From Bacillus sp. BGMRC 2118 (GTDB lineage: Bacteria; Bacillota; Bacilli; Bacillales; SA4), in assembly GCA_008364785.1 (NCBI GenBank), contig VTTJ01000007.1, positions 124,001-188,000 on the forward strand: a stretch of 64,000 nt of DNA, given 5' to 3'. Made by a program: the position numbers and the translations under genes. Each line of letters opens with the position of its first letter. The stretch's first letter is position 1. This document shows, one piece after another, positions 1 to 7,973 of this stretch. A model generated the notes under the pieces. That model had not been told where the DNA came from. It did not search any database and was given only the letters and a program-made list of their open reading frames with translations.

Positions 1-298
1 TAATAAGATTGACTAAAAAATATAGTTTAAACTTACCAAACGTATATTTTAGTATCCAGAAGGATCCAATGAAAAAAGGTCCAAAGATTAAAGGGAATTC
101 TCCAAGGACATTTGGTTTAACATTATACGGAAACCACCACCATTTTCTTTTTTCTGCATATCTCCCCTCAACGATAAGATATATGCTCATAAAAAGTACA
201 CCAGGAAGATAACGTTTAAACGTCTTAAAACCTAATAGAGGAATACTTAGCCATGGTAGAAGTGTCATTAGCAAAATCATCAACTTATTATTTTTCAT
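1..298 (-). CDS. Hydrophobic membrane protein, C-terminus cut by window edge
   Basis: The reading frame starts at ATG 298-296 behind an AAAGGAAG ribosome site and runs off the left edge, so about 99 residues are visible. It opens with a hydrophobic segment (residues 4-22), has a second hydrophobic stretch around 31-42, a basic Lys/Trp-rich linker (KRKWWWF) and another hydrophobic region after residue 70. This looks like a small polytopic inner-membrane protein of the uncharacterised kind common in Bacillaceae. No catalytic motif is visible and no function is proposed. The opposite-strand frame at 9-212 is its shadow. Confidence 0.6.
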   Translation of the reverse strand, partial: MKNNKLMILLMTLLPWLSIPLLGFKTFKRYLPGVLFMSIYLIVEGRYAEKRKWWWFPYNVKPNVLGEFPLIFGPFFIGSFWILKYTFGKFKLYFLVNLI

Positions 299-503
299 GG
301 AATCTTCCTTTGTTAGTTAGTTATTTGTATAATTTCCCCAATCTCAGTTGCCTTATGTACTAGCTTTTGTAAAACAATGAGTACGGTTAATGTTCTATGA
401 TTTCATTGCGGTAGAATTACTTAGTCATTTTATTGAATTTCTTGTTCATTTCTCTTTATTTCAACAATAAACATTAAAGAGAATGGAAGGGGGAATGGTA
501 AAG

Positions 504-1322
504 TTGGTAACAATATGGGAAGAACATTTATTTTGGCTGGAAATACTGCAGGATCATGCTTATTTTATCAGGGATCATTTATCTGTAAGTGAGGACGAAT
601 ATATACAAGTTGCACAGCAATATATCCTGCTATTTAACGAGTTGTTACAAAAATTAAACAACATTCCACCAGCGACTGATTATAGAGATCCTACTATGAT
701 TGAATTCTCAAAACGAGCTTGGACAATTGCACATGGATACTTTGAATTTGAAGGTACACTACAAGCATTGCGCATTGATAACAAAATTAATTTAAACTTG
801 TCTCCAACATATATGAACGGTACATTAGCAGAAAACCAAGAATATTTAAGAATTTTATCATATTTAACTAGAGGCGAGCAGCCAGTGCCACTGTCGTTAG
901 TCGACTTAATGGATTTATGGTTAGAAGACCAACTTGGGCATGCTGTATTATTTAAGAACATGCTTGATCCTATTGAGGCATCAGCTTCAAGGCAAACTGA
1001 TCAATATATTGGTAAATATCAAACATTTATCGTTCAAAATCATCATTTAAAAGGCTATTTGCGATTTAAGAAACCAGGATTTCCAAGGCAAAATGAGTTT
1101 GCCTTAGATGTTGGGAAAACCACTTTAGAGATGAGTCAATTTATCTACTCCATGGTACTTAAATACCGGGAAGATAAGCTGTTGAATAAGACTACATTAC
1201 GTTTTCTAGAACATCATTTTCCAGAGACATGTTACTTTATAAAAAAATTAAGCTATTATGCTCCTACCTTACAGGGACCGGCAGCTGAATGTTCTTTGAG
1301 AAGAATCTCCTACTCTTCTTAG
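504..1322 (+). CDS. DUF2935 family protein
   Basis: The protein is helical, about 272 residues, with two related halves. Each half carries histidine and acidic residues typical of DUF2935 (an EHLFW motif near the start, DHAYFIRDHL, then EDQLGHA in the second half). The family is thought to be ferritin-like and metal binding, but its role is unknown. The start is uncertain: the AAGGGGG ribosome site at 487-493 is placed well for TTG at 504, but sits inside the frame if ATG 483 is used. A start at 504 also brings the EH.FW motif to the usual distance from the N-terminus. It is monocistronic and followed by a hairpin terminator. Confidence 0.75.
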   Translation: MVTIWEEHLFWLEILQDHAYFIRDHLSVSEDEYIQVAQQYILLFNELLQKLNNIPPATDYRDPTMIEFSKRAWTIAHGYFEFEGTLQALRIDNKINLNLSPTYMNGTLAENQEYLRILSYLTRGEQPVPLSLVDLMDLWLEDQLGHAVLFKNMLDPIEASASRQTDQYIGKYQTFIVQNHHLKGYLRFKKPGFPRQNEFALDVGKTTLEMSQFIYSMVLKYREDKLLNKTTLRFLEHHFPETCYFIKKLSYYAPTLQGPAAECSLRRISYSS

Positions 1323-1364
1323 GTCAGCCCACATATAAAGTTTAGTAACTTCGTATTAATTAGT

Positions 1365-1391
1365 GCGGCCCTCAAGGTTGAAGGTCGCTTT
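1365..1391 (+). terminator. Rho-independent terminator
   Basis: Arms 1365-1375 and 1378-1388 pair over about ten bases with one G:U pair and one mismatch, followed by a short T-rich run. It lies just after the DUF2935 gene. Confidence 0.55.
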
Positions 1392-1491
1392 ATTATGTGC
1401 GCAAACATGGATAATCACTCTTTTGTTTATGTTATTTCCATTATATTTCCACTTTGTGATAAGCTAGTTGTAAATCTTTGGGGGCCGAAGC

Positions 1492-2085
1492 ATGAAACGA
1501 CTACCTTTTGAACCACCTACTGATTACTACGATTCGAGAATTGAACATATTGATGAACATATTTGCCAATTAATCCAAAAGCGAAAAGAGTTGTCAAATA
1601 GTAATCCTGGTTTCCCTCATAAGCATTTAATCTCTGCGTGGTCATCAACGTATCATTTTTATGAGGATTTCTTAAATGGAGTTTTTTCACACCTTATAAA
1701 TGAAGAGATATACACGCCTGTTGTTGAACCAAAGGAATTTAAGAAAAATGTCGCTGTCTTAAAATCATTTGAAAAAGGGGATGTATTTTATTCCGTTCCG
1801 TTTGTCAGTCAGTTTAAGAATGCGAGTGTTGTTCATTTATCTATTGACCAGGCAATCGTGAATGAAGAAGACATACACCGAAACCACTCCTTTTTTAAAT
1901 TGTCAATACGTGGCAGTGCTAAATTTCATTGTCACAATGAGGGCGGTGGAGGTTCAAGTGGCCATATGTCCTATCGTTATATCGTCACTCCAGCACTTCC
2001 GGATGATGAATCAGCATATCAATTAGTCTTCACAGAAATGAAGGGTCCCTTTCAGAAGGAAACCGATTTTGAGTTTATCATTTAA
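1492..2085 (+). CDS. Conserved hypothetical protein
   Basis: A 197-residue soluble protein starting at ATG after GGGGGCCGAAGC. Residues 15-34 form a charged amphipathic helix (DEHICQLIQKRKEL) like the first helix of a chorismate-mutase fold. The rest looks beta-rich and contains a Gly/Ser-rich loop near residue 152. No signal peptide, membrane segment or recognised catalytic motif is visible. The N-terminal helix resembles that of other uncharacterised Bacillus proteins, but this does not establish a function. It stands alone between two terminators. Confidence 0.6.
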   Translation: MKRLPFEPPTDYYDSRIEHIDEHICQLIQKRKELSNSNPGFPHKHLISAWSSTYHFYEDFLNGVFSHLINEEIYTPVVEPKEFKKNVAVLKSFEKGDVFYSVPFVSQFKNASVVHLSIDQAIVNEEDIHRNHSFFKLSIRGSAKFHCHNEGGGGSSGHMSYRYIVTPALPDDESAYQLVFTEMKGPFQKETDFEFII

Positions 2086-2250
2086 CTTGTTTCATTACTA
2101 GTGAATTCAGATGAAAATGTAAGGAAACTTGATAATGGAAGAGACGCGCAGAAGTTGTAAGAACTCTTAAAGTTAACTAATTTGCAAATTTATAAAACAT
2201 TATAAAATCTCAGTGCAATATAGATGAAGAAGAATTATTGCTAGGTATAT
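2086..2250. other. Intergenic segment without identifiable gene
   Basis: First part of the 385-base gap between the hypothetical gene and the LuxR-type gene. It is AT-rich with no convincing reading frame. The rest of the gap holds a terminator, an FNR/CRP-type operator and a promoter. Confidence 0.5.
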
Positions 2251-2292
2251 AATCCAGGTGTTTCCTTATGAGATGCCTGGATTTTTATTTTT
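2251..2292 (+). terminator. Rho-independent terminator
   Basis: AATCCAGG (2251-2258) pairs perfectly with CCTGGATT (2276-2283), followed by a T-rich run. It probably ends the transcript of the upstream hypothetical gene. Confidence 0.75.
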
Positions 2293-2378
2293 GTGTCATT
2301 ACCATATATTACACATACGTAGTGTGTCCCCGTCATAATTGGTCTTCAGTGGCTAGTAGAAATAGACTCGTCTCTTTT

Positions 2379-2394
2379 TGTGATATATGTCACA
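2379..2394 (+). promoter_or_regulatory. Perfect CRP/FNR-type operator
   Basis: TGTGA-N6-TCACA is a perfect inverted repeat centred at 2386.5. This is the consensus bound by FNR/CRP-family regulators, including Bacillus Fnr. With the -10 box TATACT at 2416-2421 and a start near 2428, the site centres at -41.5, the classical class II activator position, and no good -35 box is present. Which regulator binds is inferred. Confidence 0.6.
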
Positions 2395-2415
2395 CTTCCA
2401 TAATTAATAAGTAAG

Positions 2416-2421
2416 TATACT
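2416..2421 (+). promoter_or_regulatory. -10 box of the regulator/chemoreceptor operon
   Basis: TATACT matches the sigma-A -10 consensus in five of six bases and lies about 50 bases before the GTG start of the LuxR-type gene. The -35 position is poor, as expected for an activator-dependent promoter. Confidence 0.45.
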
Positions 2422-2470
2422 GTACTCATTCCTAAAACACATACAAACATTTAGTTAGGAGGGAGAGTTA

Positions 2471-2944
2471 GTGTGTAAAGTAATTATGAAGGAAGTTGTT
2501 GAATATTTGACGGAAAATCCATATTCCTATGAGACGGTTGAAGGGTTATCAATGAAGATTGGGCGTAAGGAGAAGGACCTGGAAATTGTTTTGGAAGAGT
2601 TAGTTTCAGCAAACATTATTACTGAAAAAGGTTCTTCACATCATCCAGTCTATACTCTATCGAAACAAACAGAACACTTCCAACTTCAATTTAGTGAAGT
2701 ATACACCTTTTGTCCTAGACAATACATTAACAATAGTGATGTCCTAACAAAGCGTGAAAAAGAGGTGGCAATATTATTATTGGAAGATCATAGTAACCTT
2801 GATATAGCTAGACTTCTTTTTATCAGTCAACATACATTGAAAAATCATATTACGAAAATCTATCGAAAATTTGGTTGTATGGATCGTGCACATTTCGTGT
2901 CACTTCTCTATCAACAGGCACTAGAGCAAAAGAAAATTAGTTAA
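2471..2944 (+). CDS. LuxR-type HTH transcriptional regulator
   Basis: A 157-residue regulator with two DNA-binding-like parts. Residues 5-63 resemble a winged helix, and residues 92-148 are a LuxR/GerE C-terminal domain (LTKREKEVA, then the helix-turn-helix at about 109-132). There is no receiver domain, so it is probably not phosphorylated by a kinase. GTG start, with an AGGAGGG site seven bases upstream. It is followed 41 bases later by a chemoreceptor with no terminator between, so the two are probably co-transcribed from the operator-controlled promoter upstream. Its targets are unknown. Confidence 0.8.
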   Translation: MCKVIMKEVVEYLTENPYSYETVEGLSMKIGRKEKDLEIVLEELVSANIITEKGSSHHPVYTLSKQTEHFQLQFSEVYTFCPRQYINNSDVLTKREKEVAILLLEDHSNLDIARLLFISQHTLKNHITKIYRKFGCMDRAHFVSLLYQQALEQKKIS

Positions 2945-2985
2945 ATGGAATTTAAAACTAGCAGAAAATTAAAGGGTGGGACAAC

Positions 2986-4680
2986 ATGAATAAGCTAAAA
3001 ATCGGTACAAAATTTAATGTATTAGTTATTGCAATTATCGTATTTTTATCAGTAGTTATTAGTTTAGTAGCATTTACCCAAGTAAAGAAGGCTATGGATG
3101 AACATTTTACCACTAGAGTAAAGGTAGTATCAGCATTGGGTTACAACTGGTTAAATCAACAATACCCAGGCGATTGGGAAGTGAAAAATGGAGATTTATT
3201 CAAAGGAGCTGCAAAGATCTCAGATAATAACGAGTTTGTAGATGAAATGGGGGAAATTACAAATGGTGCTGTCACGATTTTCCTGGGAGACACGAGGGTT
3301 GCAACGAATATTACAGAAAATGGAGAAAGAGCAGTTGGTACTAAAGCAAATTCTTCGATCAGTGACAAAGTACTAAATCGCGGAGAAGAGTTTCTTGGAG
3401 AAGCTGATATTGTTGGGAAGAAGTATTTAACATTGTACAAGCCAATTAAAGATAAAAAAGGCGAAATTATTGGGATGTGGCTAGTAGGTCCTCCAATTGA
3501 AGTCATTGCTGAATCTGTCATTTCTTTAGTACTCGTTATTATTGCCGTACTAGCTGGTTCAGGAATATTAGCTGTTATTATTAGTGTGATATTTACTAGA
3601 GCGATTGTTCGTCCTATATCTATTATGAATGATCAACTAAAAGAAATAGCTGAAGGTGAAGGAGATCTTACAAAGGAAATTAAGGTTAACACGAAGGATG
3701 AAGTAGGAGAGTTGGCGAATTCATTTAATAAAATGATTGACAGTCTACGTAAAATGATCCAACAAATAAGTGTGACTTCTGAGCAGGTTGCGGCATCTTC
3801 TGAAGAGTTAACAGCAAGTTCTGAACAGATGATGCAAGCGACGAGTCAGATATCGTCATCTATTCAAGAAGTTGCTTCTGGTGCTGAAGCCCAGGAAACA
3901 GGCGCGGAAGAAAGCTCAAAAGCAATGAACGAAATGACCATTGGAATGCAGCGAGTGGCCAGCACCGCTTCAGCAGTTTCGGAAGCAGCAGTTGAAACGA
4001 CGAAGGAAGCGAATATAGGTAACGAATTATTACAAAAAGTGATTCAACAAATGAATGCAATTAATACTTCTGTAGACCAATCATCAGCAGTCATTACTCA
4101 ATTAGGTGAAAGGTCAAACGAGATTAATAAAATTATAGAAGTAATCACTGCCATTTCAAGCCAAACCAATTTATTAGCGCTGAATGCAGCAATTGAAGCA
4201 GCACGTGCAGGTGAACATGGAAGAGGATTCGCTGTAGTAGCTGATGAGGTTAAAAAACTTGCAGAGCAATCTAAGCAATCTGCAGACCAGATTTCTTCAC
4301 TTATTAAATTAATTCAAGAAGATACATCTCGTGCTGTAAGCTCAATGGCAATAGGAACGAAAGACGTAAATGAAGGAATGGAAGTTGTAACGGAAACGGG
4401 TAAAGGCTTCCAACGAATCTTAACATCAATTGAACAAGTAGCTGCACAAATTCAGGAAGTATCCGCAGTATCTGAGCAAATGTCAGCGGGGATTGAGCAA
4501 GTAAATGCATCAATTGAAGAGACATCAATCATTGCTAAAGTATCTACTAGAAATACACAGAATGTTGCAGCAGCATCTCAAGAACAATCAGCTTCTATGG
4601 AGGAAATTACGAAGTCATCTGCTTCTTTATCCAACATGGCTGAAGAGTTGCAAATGCTTGTGAATAAATTTAAAGTATAA
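2986..4680 (+). CDS. Methyl-accepting chemotaxis protein with Cache sensor
   Basis: A 564-residue membrane chemoreceptor: TM1 about residues 11-31, an extracellular sCache/Cache_3-type sensor about 35-175, TM2 about 178-204, HAMP about 205-260, then a long cytoplasmic signalling coiled coil. The invariant hairpin tip that contacts CheA/CheW lies at 388-422 ([19 protein letters not shown]). Flanking Gln/Glu-rich helices hold probable methylation sites. The ligand cannot be told from sequence. It follows the LuxR-type regulator in one operon, and the FNR-type operator upstream hints at expression linked to oxygen limitation (inference). A strong terminator follows. Confidence 0.93.
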   Translation: MNKLKIGTKFNVLVIAIIVFLSVVISLVAFTQVKKAMDEHFTTRVKVVSALGYNWLNQQYPGDWEVKNGDLFKGAAKISDNNEFVDEMGEITNGAVTIFLGDTRVATNITENGERAVGTKANSSISDKVLNRGEEFLGEADIVGKKYLTLYKPIKDKKGEIIGMWLVGPPIEVIAESVISLVLVIIAVLAGSGILAVIISVIFTRAIVRPISIMNDQLKEIAEGEGDLTKEIKVNTKDEVGELANSFNKMIDSLRKMIQQISVTSEQVAASSEELTASSEQMMQATSQISSSIQEVASGAEAQETGAEESSKAMNEMTIGMQRVASTASAVSEAAVETTKEANIGNELLQKVIQQMNAINTSVDQSSAVITQLGERSNEINKIIEVITAISSQTNLLALNAAIEAARAGEHGRGFAVVADEVKKLAEQSKQSADQISSLIKLIQEDTSRAVSSMAIGTKDVNEGMEVVTETGKGFQRILTSIEQVAAQIQEVSAVSEQMSAGIEQVNASIEETSIIAKVSTRNTQNVAAASQEQSASMEEITKSSASLSNMAEELQMLVNKFKV

Positions 4681-4690
4681 AGACTCGAAA

Positions 4691-4727
4691 AGGACAATTA
4701 TTCTACTAGAATGATTGTTCTTTTTTA
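4691..4727 (+). terminator. Rho-independent terminator
   Basis: A stem of about 14 base pairs (4691-4704 with 4708-4721) followed by six T residues, directly after the chemoreceptor gene. Confidence 0.85.
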
Positions 4728-4907
4728 TCTGTGATGAAAGGATTTCTATAACTAGTATCGAAGAGTATGAAGAATACATATTGAGTTCAAGATGGAGAAG
4801 AATAGCAAAACTTTAACTATATGCTACTACTAAATGTAGAAAAGTGAACATTCAGGCGATGGGGAATATATAGATTGAGGAACATTTTCTAATGAGGAGG
4901 GAGCAAC

Positions 4908-5660
4908 TTGTATTTAAGAAACGTAACATTACTGAAAGAAAAAATACAAAATTATCATGTATACCCTTTTAGTATCCCTAGTATTCGGGGACTTGAATCC
5001 TTACAGTTTACAAAACCTGTGACATTTTTTGTTGGAGAAAATGGTTCTGGAAAATCAACTTTGTTAGAAGCAATTTCCTATCAATGTGGCTTTAATAATG
5101 CGGGTGGTGGCAGAAACGATGTATATAATGTAGAATCCTCTACTTCAGATTTAGGAAACTATATTCGTCTGTCTTGGCTTCCAAAAATTAATAGCGGGTT
5201 CTTTTTAAGGGCAGAAAGCTTTTATCATTTTGCAACCTACTTAGACAATTTAGCAGAAGAGGACCCTACATTTAATTATCAATCCTATGGTGGAAAGTCG
5301 TTACATGAACAATCACACGGTGAAGCATTTCTTTCTCTTTTTACGAATCGATTTGGAGAGAAGAGTATTTACTTATTAGACGAGCCTGAAGCTGCCCTGT
5401 CACCTGCACGACAGTTAGCGTTCCTAAGGGTTATTCATGAACTTGTGAATGAAGGTGATGCGCAATTTATTATTGCTACACATTCACCTATTCTATTAGG
5501 TTATCCTGATGCGGATATATACGATTTTAATCAGCGTCCTATTCAAAAAATAAACTATGAAGAAACAGAACATTATCAACTAACGCTTAGCTTTTTAACA
5601 GGGAGAGAAAGATTCCTATTTGAATTGTTTCGTGACGATAAACAAGAGAATGATGATTAA
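4908..5660 (+). CDS. AAA family ATPase (ABC/SMC-like, stand-alone)
   Basis: A 250-residue soluble ATPase. Walker A GENGSGKST at 43-51, ABC-like signature SHGEAF at 136-141, Walker B IYLLDEP at 154-160 with catalytic Glu159, and H-loop His192 in ATHSP. The layout fits the compact AAA_21/AAA_23 proteins of Bacillus with no membrane partner. TTG start, with AGGAGG seven bases upstream. No neighbour suggests a partner and the substrate is unknown. It may act on nucleic acid or as an orphan nucleotide switch. Confidence 0.85.
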   Translation: MYLRNVTLLKEKIQNYHVYPFSIPSIRGLESLQFTKPVTFFVGENGSGKSTLLEAISYQCGFNNAGGGRNDVYNVESSTSDLGNYIRLSWLPKINSGFFLRAESFYHFATYLDNLAEEDPTFNYQSYGGKSLHEQSHGEAFLSLFTNRFGEKSIYLLDEPEAALSPARQLAFLRVIHELVNEGDAQFIIATHSPILLGYPDADIYDFNQRPIQKINYEETEHYQLTLSFLTGRERFLFELFRDDKQENDD

Positions 5661-5724
5661 TAAAATTCCATAGCGATGTGTTTGCTAAACTAGTGATTGG
5701 AACAGTAGTGAATATCTTTTATTA

Positions 5725-5912
5725 AGGCTCTTTTCTAAAACTTTGTTGCTTTTAGTATAATCATTCTTCGTGTATAACTAGTTTTTGAAGCAAATCGAGG
5801 TAGGATTAGAAATGAGAAACTCTCTTTATGTATAGAAGTATCTAAATACTAAAGTAAAGATCCGGCTTTTGAGATTTTTACTCAAAAGCAACAATCTATA
5901 TGAAAACAGCCT
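5725..5912. mobile_element. MITE-like repeat, copy 1 (intact)
   Basis: A 188-base element with imperfect terminal inverted repeats. The left end AGGCTCTTTTC...TTGTTGCTTTT mirrors the right end AAAAGCAACAA...GAAAACAGCCT. It is flanked by a perfect 6-base direct repeat TTATTA (5719-5724 and 5913-5918), as expected of a target-site duplication. It has no coding capacity. A diverged second copy lies at 37316-37490. The combination indicates a non-autonomous miniature inverted-repeat element. The mobilising transposase is not in the window. Confidence 0.7.
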
Positions 5913-5989
5913 TTATTAATAATACCAATGTATATTGTAGTGATTCATTACATAGAGTTTATCGATAAACGACAAGGCAGGGGATAAAA

Positions 5990-6304
5990 TTGGCTAAATT
6001 AACAATTACGAGAGATTCACAGTTTGCTAATAAGACGAGACGTTATTCGATATGGATCAATGGAGAAGAGATAGGAAAAATAAAAGACGGTGAAACATTC
6101 ACTTATTCACTTGAACCTGGAGAAAAGACCTTTTATCTTCAAATCGATTGGTGTAAAAGTAAAGTCCATAATTTTCAAGTGAATTCAGATGAAGAGGAGT
6201 ACATTTTTCAATGTGGAAGTCGTCTTAAGGGATGGAAAGTCTTTTTGGCATCTTCAAGTCTTGATGAAGAAGACGTATTTGTGTACCTAGAAAGAATAAA
6301 ATGA
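5990..6304 (+). CDS. Hypothetical beta-rich protein
   Basis: A 104-residue protein with no signal peptide or membrane segment. The alternating hydrophobic pattern and the stretch WINGEEIGKIKDGETFTYSL followed by GEKTFYLQIDW resemble a small PEGA-like beta-sandwich. TTG start behind an AGGCAGGGG ribosome site. It stands between the MITE and a strong hairpin. Function is unknown and the fold assignment is tentative. Confidence 0.6.
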   Translation: MAKLTITRDSQFANKTRRYSIWINGEEIGKIKDGETFTYSLEPGEKTFYLQIDWCKSKVHNFQVNSDEEEYIFQCGSRLKGWKVFLASSSLDEEDVFVYLERIK

Positions 6305-6349
6305 AGCTGTAAGGTTTTGTATGAAGTTAGTGCAAAACCTTACAGCTTC
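6303..6349. terminator. Bidirectional terminator, 17-bp stem
   Basis: A perfect 17-base-pair stem (6303-6319 with 6333-6349) between convergent transcription units. The minus-strand exit is T-rich and the plus-strand exit moderately so. It probably ends both the 5990 gene and the leftward ECF sigma operon. Confidence 0.75.
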
Positions 6350-6443
6350 TATTAATTAGCCTTATTTTGCAGACAACGTTGATTCAATTATCCTTAATGA
6401 AAGGCTGCCACGTAACCTTGATACTCTCTGTACAAATAGTCAA

Positions 6444-6689
6444 TTATAAGAATAAGTACACTTGTAGTAATGCCATGACAATTGATCCTAATAATGGAGC
6501 CACTTTTAGAAGTAGAATACCTCCAGACGTTGAGATAAGTGGATCAAACGGATTCCTTGCTGGCGAAGCGAGGAAGTTTATGAGTCGAATCCACTTATTA
6601 GACTTCATAGGAAAGTCAGGAATCTCTACATGATACTCATCTAGCTTGTATTGTATATATTGATCCTTATTAAAGGAGTCCCGATTCAT
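6444..6689 (-). CDS. Small membrane protein, candidate anti-sigma partner
   Basis: An 81-residue protein with a charged N-terminal half of about 50 residues, then a C-terminal hydrophobic segment (about 56-81, ILLLKVAPLLGSIVMALLQV). Its start overlaps the end of the ECF sigma gene by 20 bases, indicating translational coupling. Small membrane proteins coupled to ECF sigma genes are often anti-sigma factors or modulators. No ZAS zinc motif is present, so this role is inferred from position only. Confidence 0.65.
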   Translation of the reverse strand: MNRDSFNKDQYIQYKLDEYHVEIPDFPMKSNKWIRLINFLASPARNPFDPLISTSGGILLLKVAPLLGSIVMALLQVYLFL

Positions 6690-7215
6690 ATTCGTCTTCC
6701 TCCAATTCTTTCTTTAACTTTTTGATCGCTTTATGCAATCGTGATTTTACAGTTCCTAAGGGGATTTCGAGAATTGATGCAATTTCATCCTGCTGCATAT
6801 CATGATAATAGAATAGTAGAATCACCGCACGTTGGATTTCAGGAAGTCTGGATATAGCCTCTCGAATTGTCATTCGTTCTAACTGGGATATATCATGAAC
6901 CTCGTTTGGCACAAGGAATGGAAGAAGACTCCGAAATTTGTTTCGCCGATTTATTTTTGTGATTAATAGCCTATAAGCGATTTGAAACACATACGATTTC
7001 AGTTTTCCTTGTTTCGGGTCATAGTCATGTTTATATCGCTGAAGGTTCACAAATGTATCTTGTACAATATCAATACTTAATTGCTCATCTCTTGTGTATC
7101 GATAAATAAAGGAATACAATGAGGGTTTTAATAGTGTATAAATTCTCCCGAGTGCTTCTTCATCCCCATTTTGATAAACGACCATCCATTCATCTTCACG
7201 TTCACTCAACCTCAT
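6670..7215 (-). CDS. ECF-type RNA polymerase sigma factor
   Basis: A 181-residue sigma-70 family member. Region 2 spans about residues 20-90 (SLYSFIYRYTRDEQLSIDIV carries the -10 recognition helix), and region 4 about 115-172 (RLPEIQRAVILLFYYHDM, then EIPLGTVKSRLHKAIKKL as the -35 recognition helix). No C-terminal extension. It is the middle gene of a three-gene leftward operon, overlapping the upstream membrane gene by 14 bases and the downstream one by 20. It differs from the rightward sigma gene at 7974. The signal it answers is unknown. Confidence 0.9.
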   Translation of the reverse strand: MRLSEREDEWMVVYQNGDEEALGRIYTLLKPSLYSFIYRYTRDEQLSIDIVQDTFVNLQRYKHDYDPKQGKLKSYVFQIAYRLLITKINRRNKFRSLLPFLVPNEVHDISQLERMTIREAISRLPEIQRAVILLFYYHDMQQDEIASILEIPLGTVKSRLHKAIKKLKKELEEDEYESGLL

Positions 7216-7573
7216 CGCCCCAGCGTTCTTTAATTGATTTTAATGTCATGGATACCCTGCTAATTAAATAAATAATTGAAACGAGTGTCCATACCTGTGA
7301 CTGATTTGTAAAGAATTGTACAAAGGGATTTTCAACTGTCTCCCCGCCAGCCACTAAATAGTTAAGGAATTGCACACACAAAATTGAATATATGGCTAAA
7401 CCCACCGTAAGTGTATCAAATACATTCCATCTTAAATATATTTTTGTTTTCTTATAGTTAATTTTACCATTTTCTCTGACCACATGTTTCCGGTCCATTG
7501 GTATAGTAATAGCCAAAATAAAGATCATCAATATACCTGCAACAATTAAAGAAACAATCCACCCTGTGTCCAT
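7202..7573 (-). CDS. Three-TM membrane protein heading a sigma operon
   Basis: A 123-residue protein with hydrophobic segments at about 5-24, 50-70 and 90-110. ATG at 7573 is chosen over ATG 7591 because a GGAGTG ribosome site lies at the right distance. The gene overlaps the sigma gene by 14 bases and a possible ECF-type promoter precedes it. It may sense or transmit the signal for this sigma factor (inference from operon order). No known domain was recognised. Confidence 0.65.
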   Translation of the reverse strand: MDTGWIVSLIVAGILMIFILAITIPMDRKHVVRENGKINYKKTKIYLRWNVFDTLTVGLAIYSILCVQFLNYLVAGGETVENPFVQFFTNQSQVWTLVSIIYLISRVSMTLKSIKERWGDEVE

Positions 7574-7607
7574 TTTAAACACTCCATTCAATTTCTTATT
7601 TACTGAC

Positions 7608-7635
7608 TATACAAACGAAAAGGGTGAAAAGTTCA
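7608..7635 (-). promoter_or_regulatory. Possible ECF-type promoter of the leftward sigma operon
   Basis: Read on the minus strand, TGAACT (7635-7630), 16 bases, then TGTATA (7613-7608). The -35-like element and spacing resemble ECF promoters, but the -10 lacks a clear CGT. It lies 34 bases before the first gene, so autoregulation is possible. Confidence 0.35.
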
Positions 7636-7692
7636 CTTGGATTTTAAATTTTTTGTCTGTTCTCGCATTTTTTTTGGGGATAGAACGTTAAA

Positions 7693-7842
7693 CATGTCCG
7701 TTCCATTGTGCTCCAGGCACTTGCCGGATACTGCGGGTTGGGGGCGAGCCGCCTTGTATTTGCCTGCGAGATTTCGATCTCGAACACTCCTAATACCTCT
7801 CGAAGAAGTCAAGTGTCTTACTCATCATTCCGCTGCAGTTTA
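7693..7842. repeat. Decayed GC-rich palindromic interspersed repeat
   Basis: About 150 bases, clearly richer in G+C than the flanks. The ends are loosely inverted (CAGGCACTTG on the left, CAAGTGTCTT on the right) and the middle contains a perfect stem CGAGAT-TTCG-ATCTCG (7767-7782) with a UUCG tetraloop. The layout resembles the long palindromic repeats scattered between genes in many Bacillaceae. No coding function is supported, so the two overlapping frames here are rejected. Confidence 0.45.
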
Positions 7843-7914
7843 TTATTCTATATTAAAAGCATCAATCTTTACGTAAGAAATAGAGTAGTTTACTTAAATA
7901 AACTTCATATATTT

Positions 7915-7940
7915 TGAAACTTAAATGAAAGTTAGTCGTC
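7915..7940 (+). promoter_or_regulatory. ECF-type promoter, autoregulatory
   Basis: TGAAAC (7915-7920), exactly 16 bases, then CGTC (7937-7940). This matches the consensus shared by Bacillus SigW/SigX/SigM-type promoters and lies 33 bases before the ECF sigma gene it probably drives. Confidence 0.65.
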
Positions 7941-7973
7941 ATAGTAGTAGACGTATGTAAAAGAGGTGAGGAA

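Noticed and set aside
9..212. Plus-strand frame of 67 residues at the left edge
   Set aside because: The opposite strand has a strong start and a typical membrane-protein composition; this frame has no ribosome site.
2100..2112. GTGAATTCAGAT repeated at 2100, about 6179 and about 62330
   Set aside because: Short, one copy is inside a coding region, no extended similarity; probably coincidence.
3860..4528. Minus-strand frames inside the chemoreceptor
   Set aside because: They are antisense to the conserved MCP coiled coil and reflect its codon periodicity.
6367..6633. Plus-strand frame of 88 residues
   Set aside because: Antisense to the coupled 81-residue gene, with no ribosome site.
7637..7917. 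Two overlapping plus-strand frames
   Set aside because: They lie in the GC-rich palindromic repeat, lack ribosome sites and resemble no protein.
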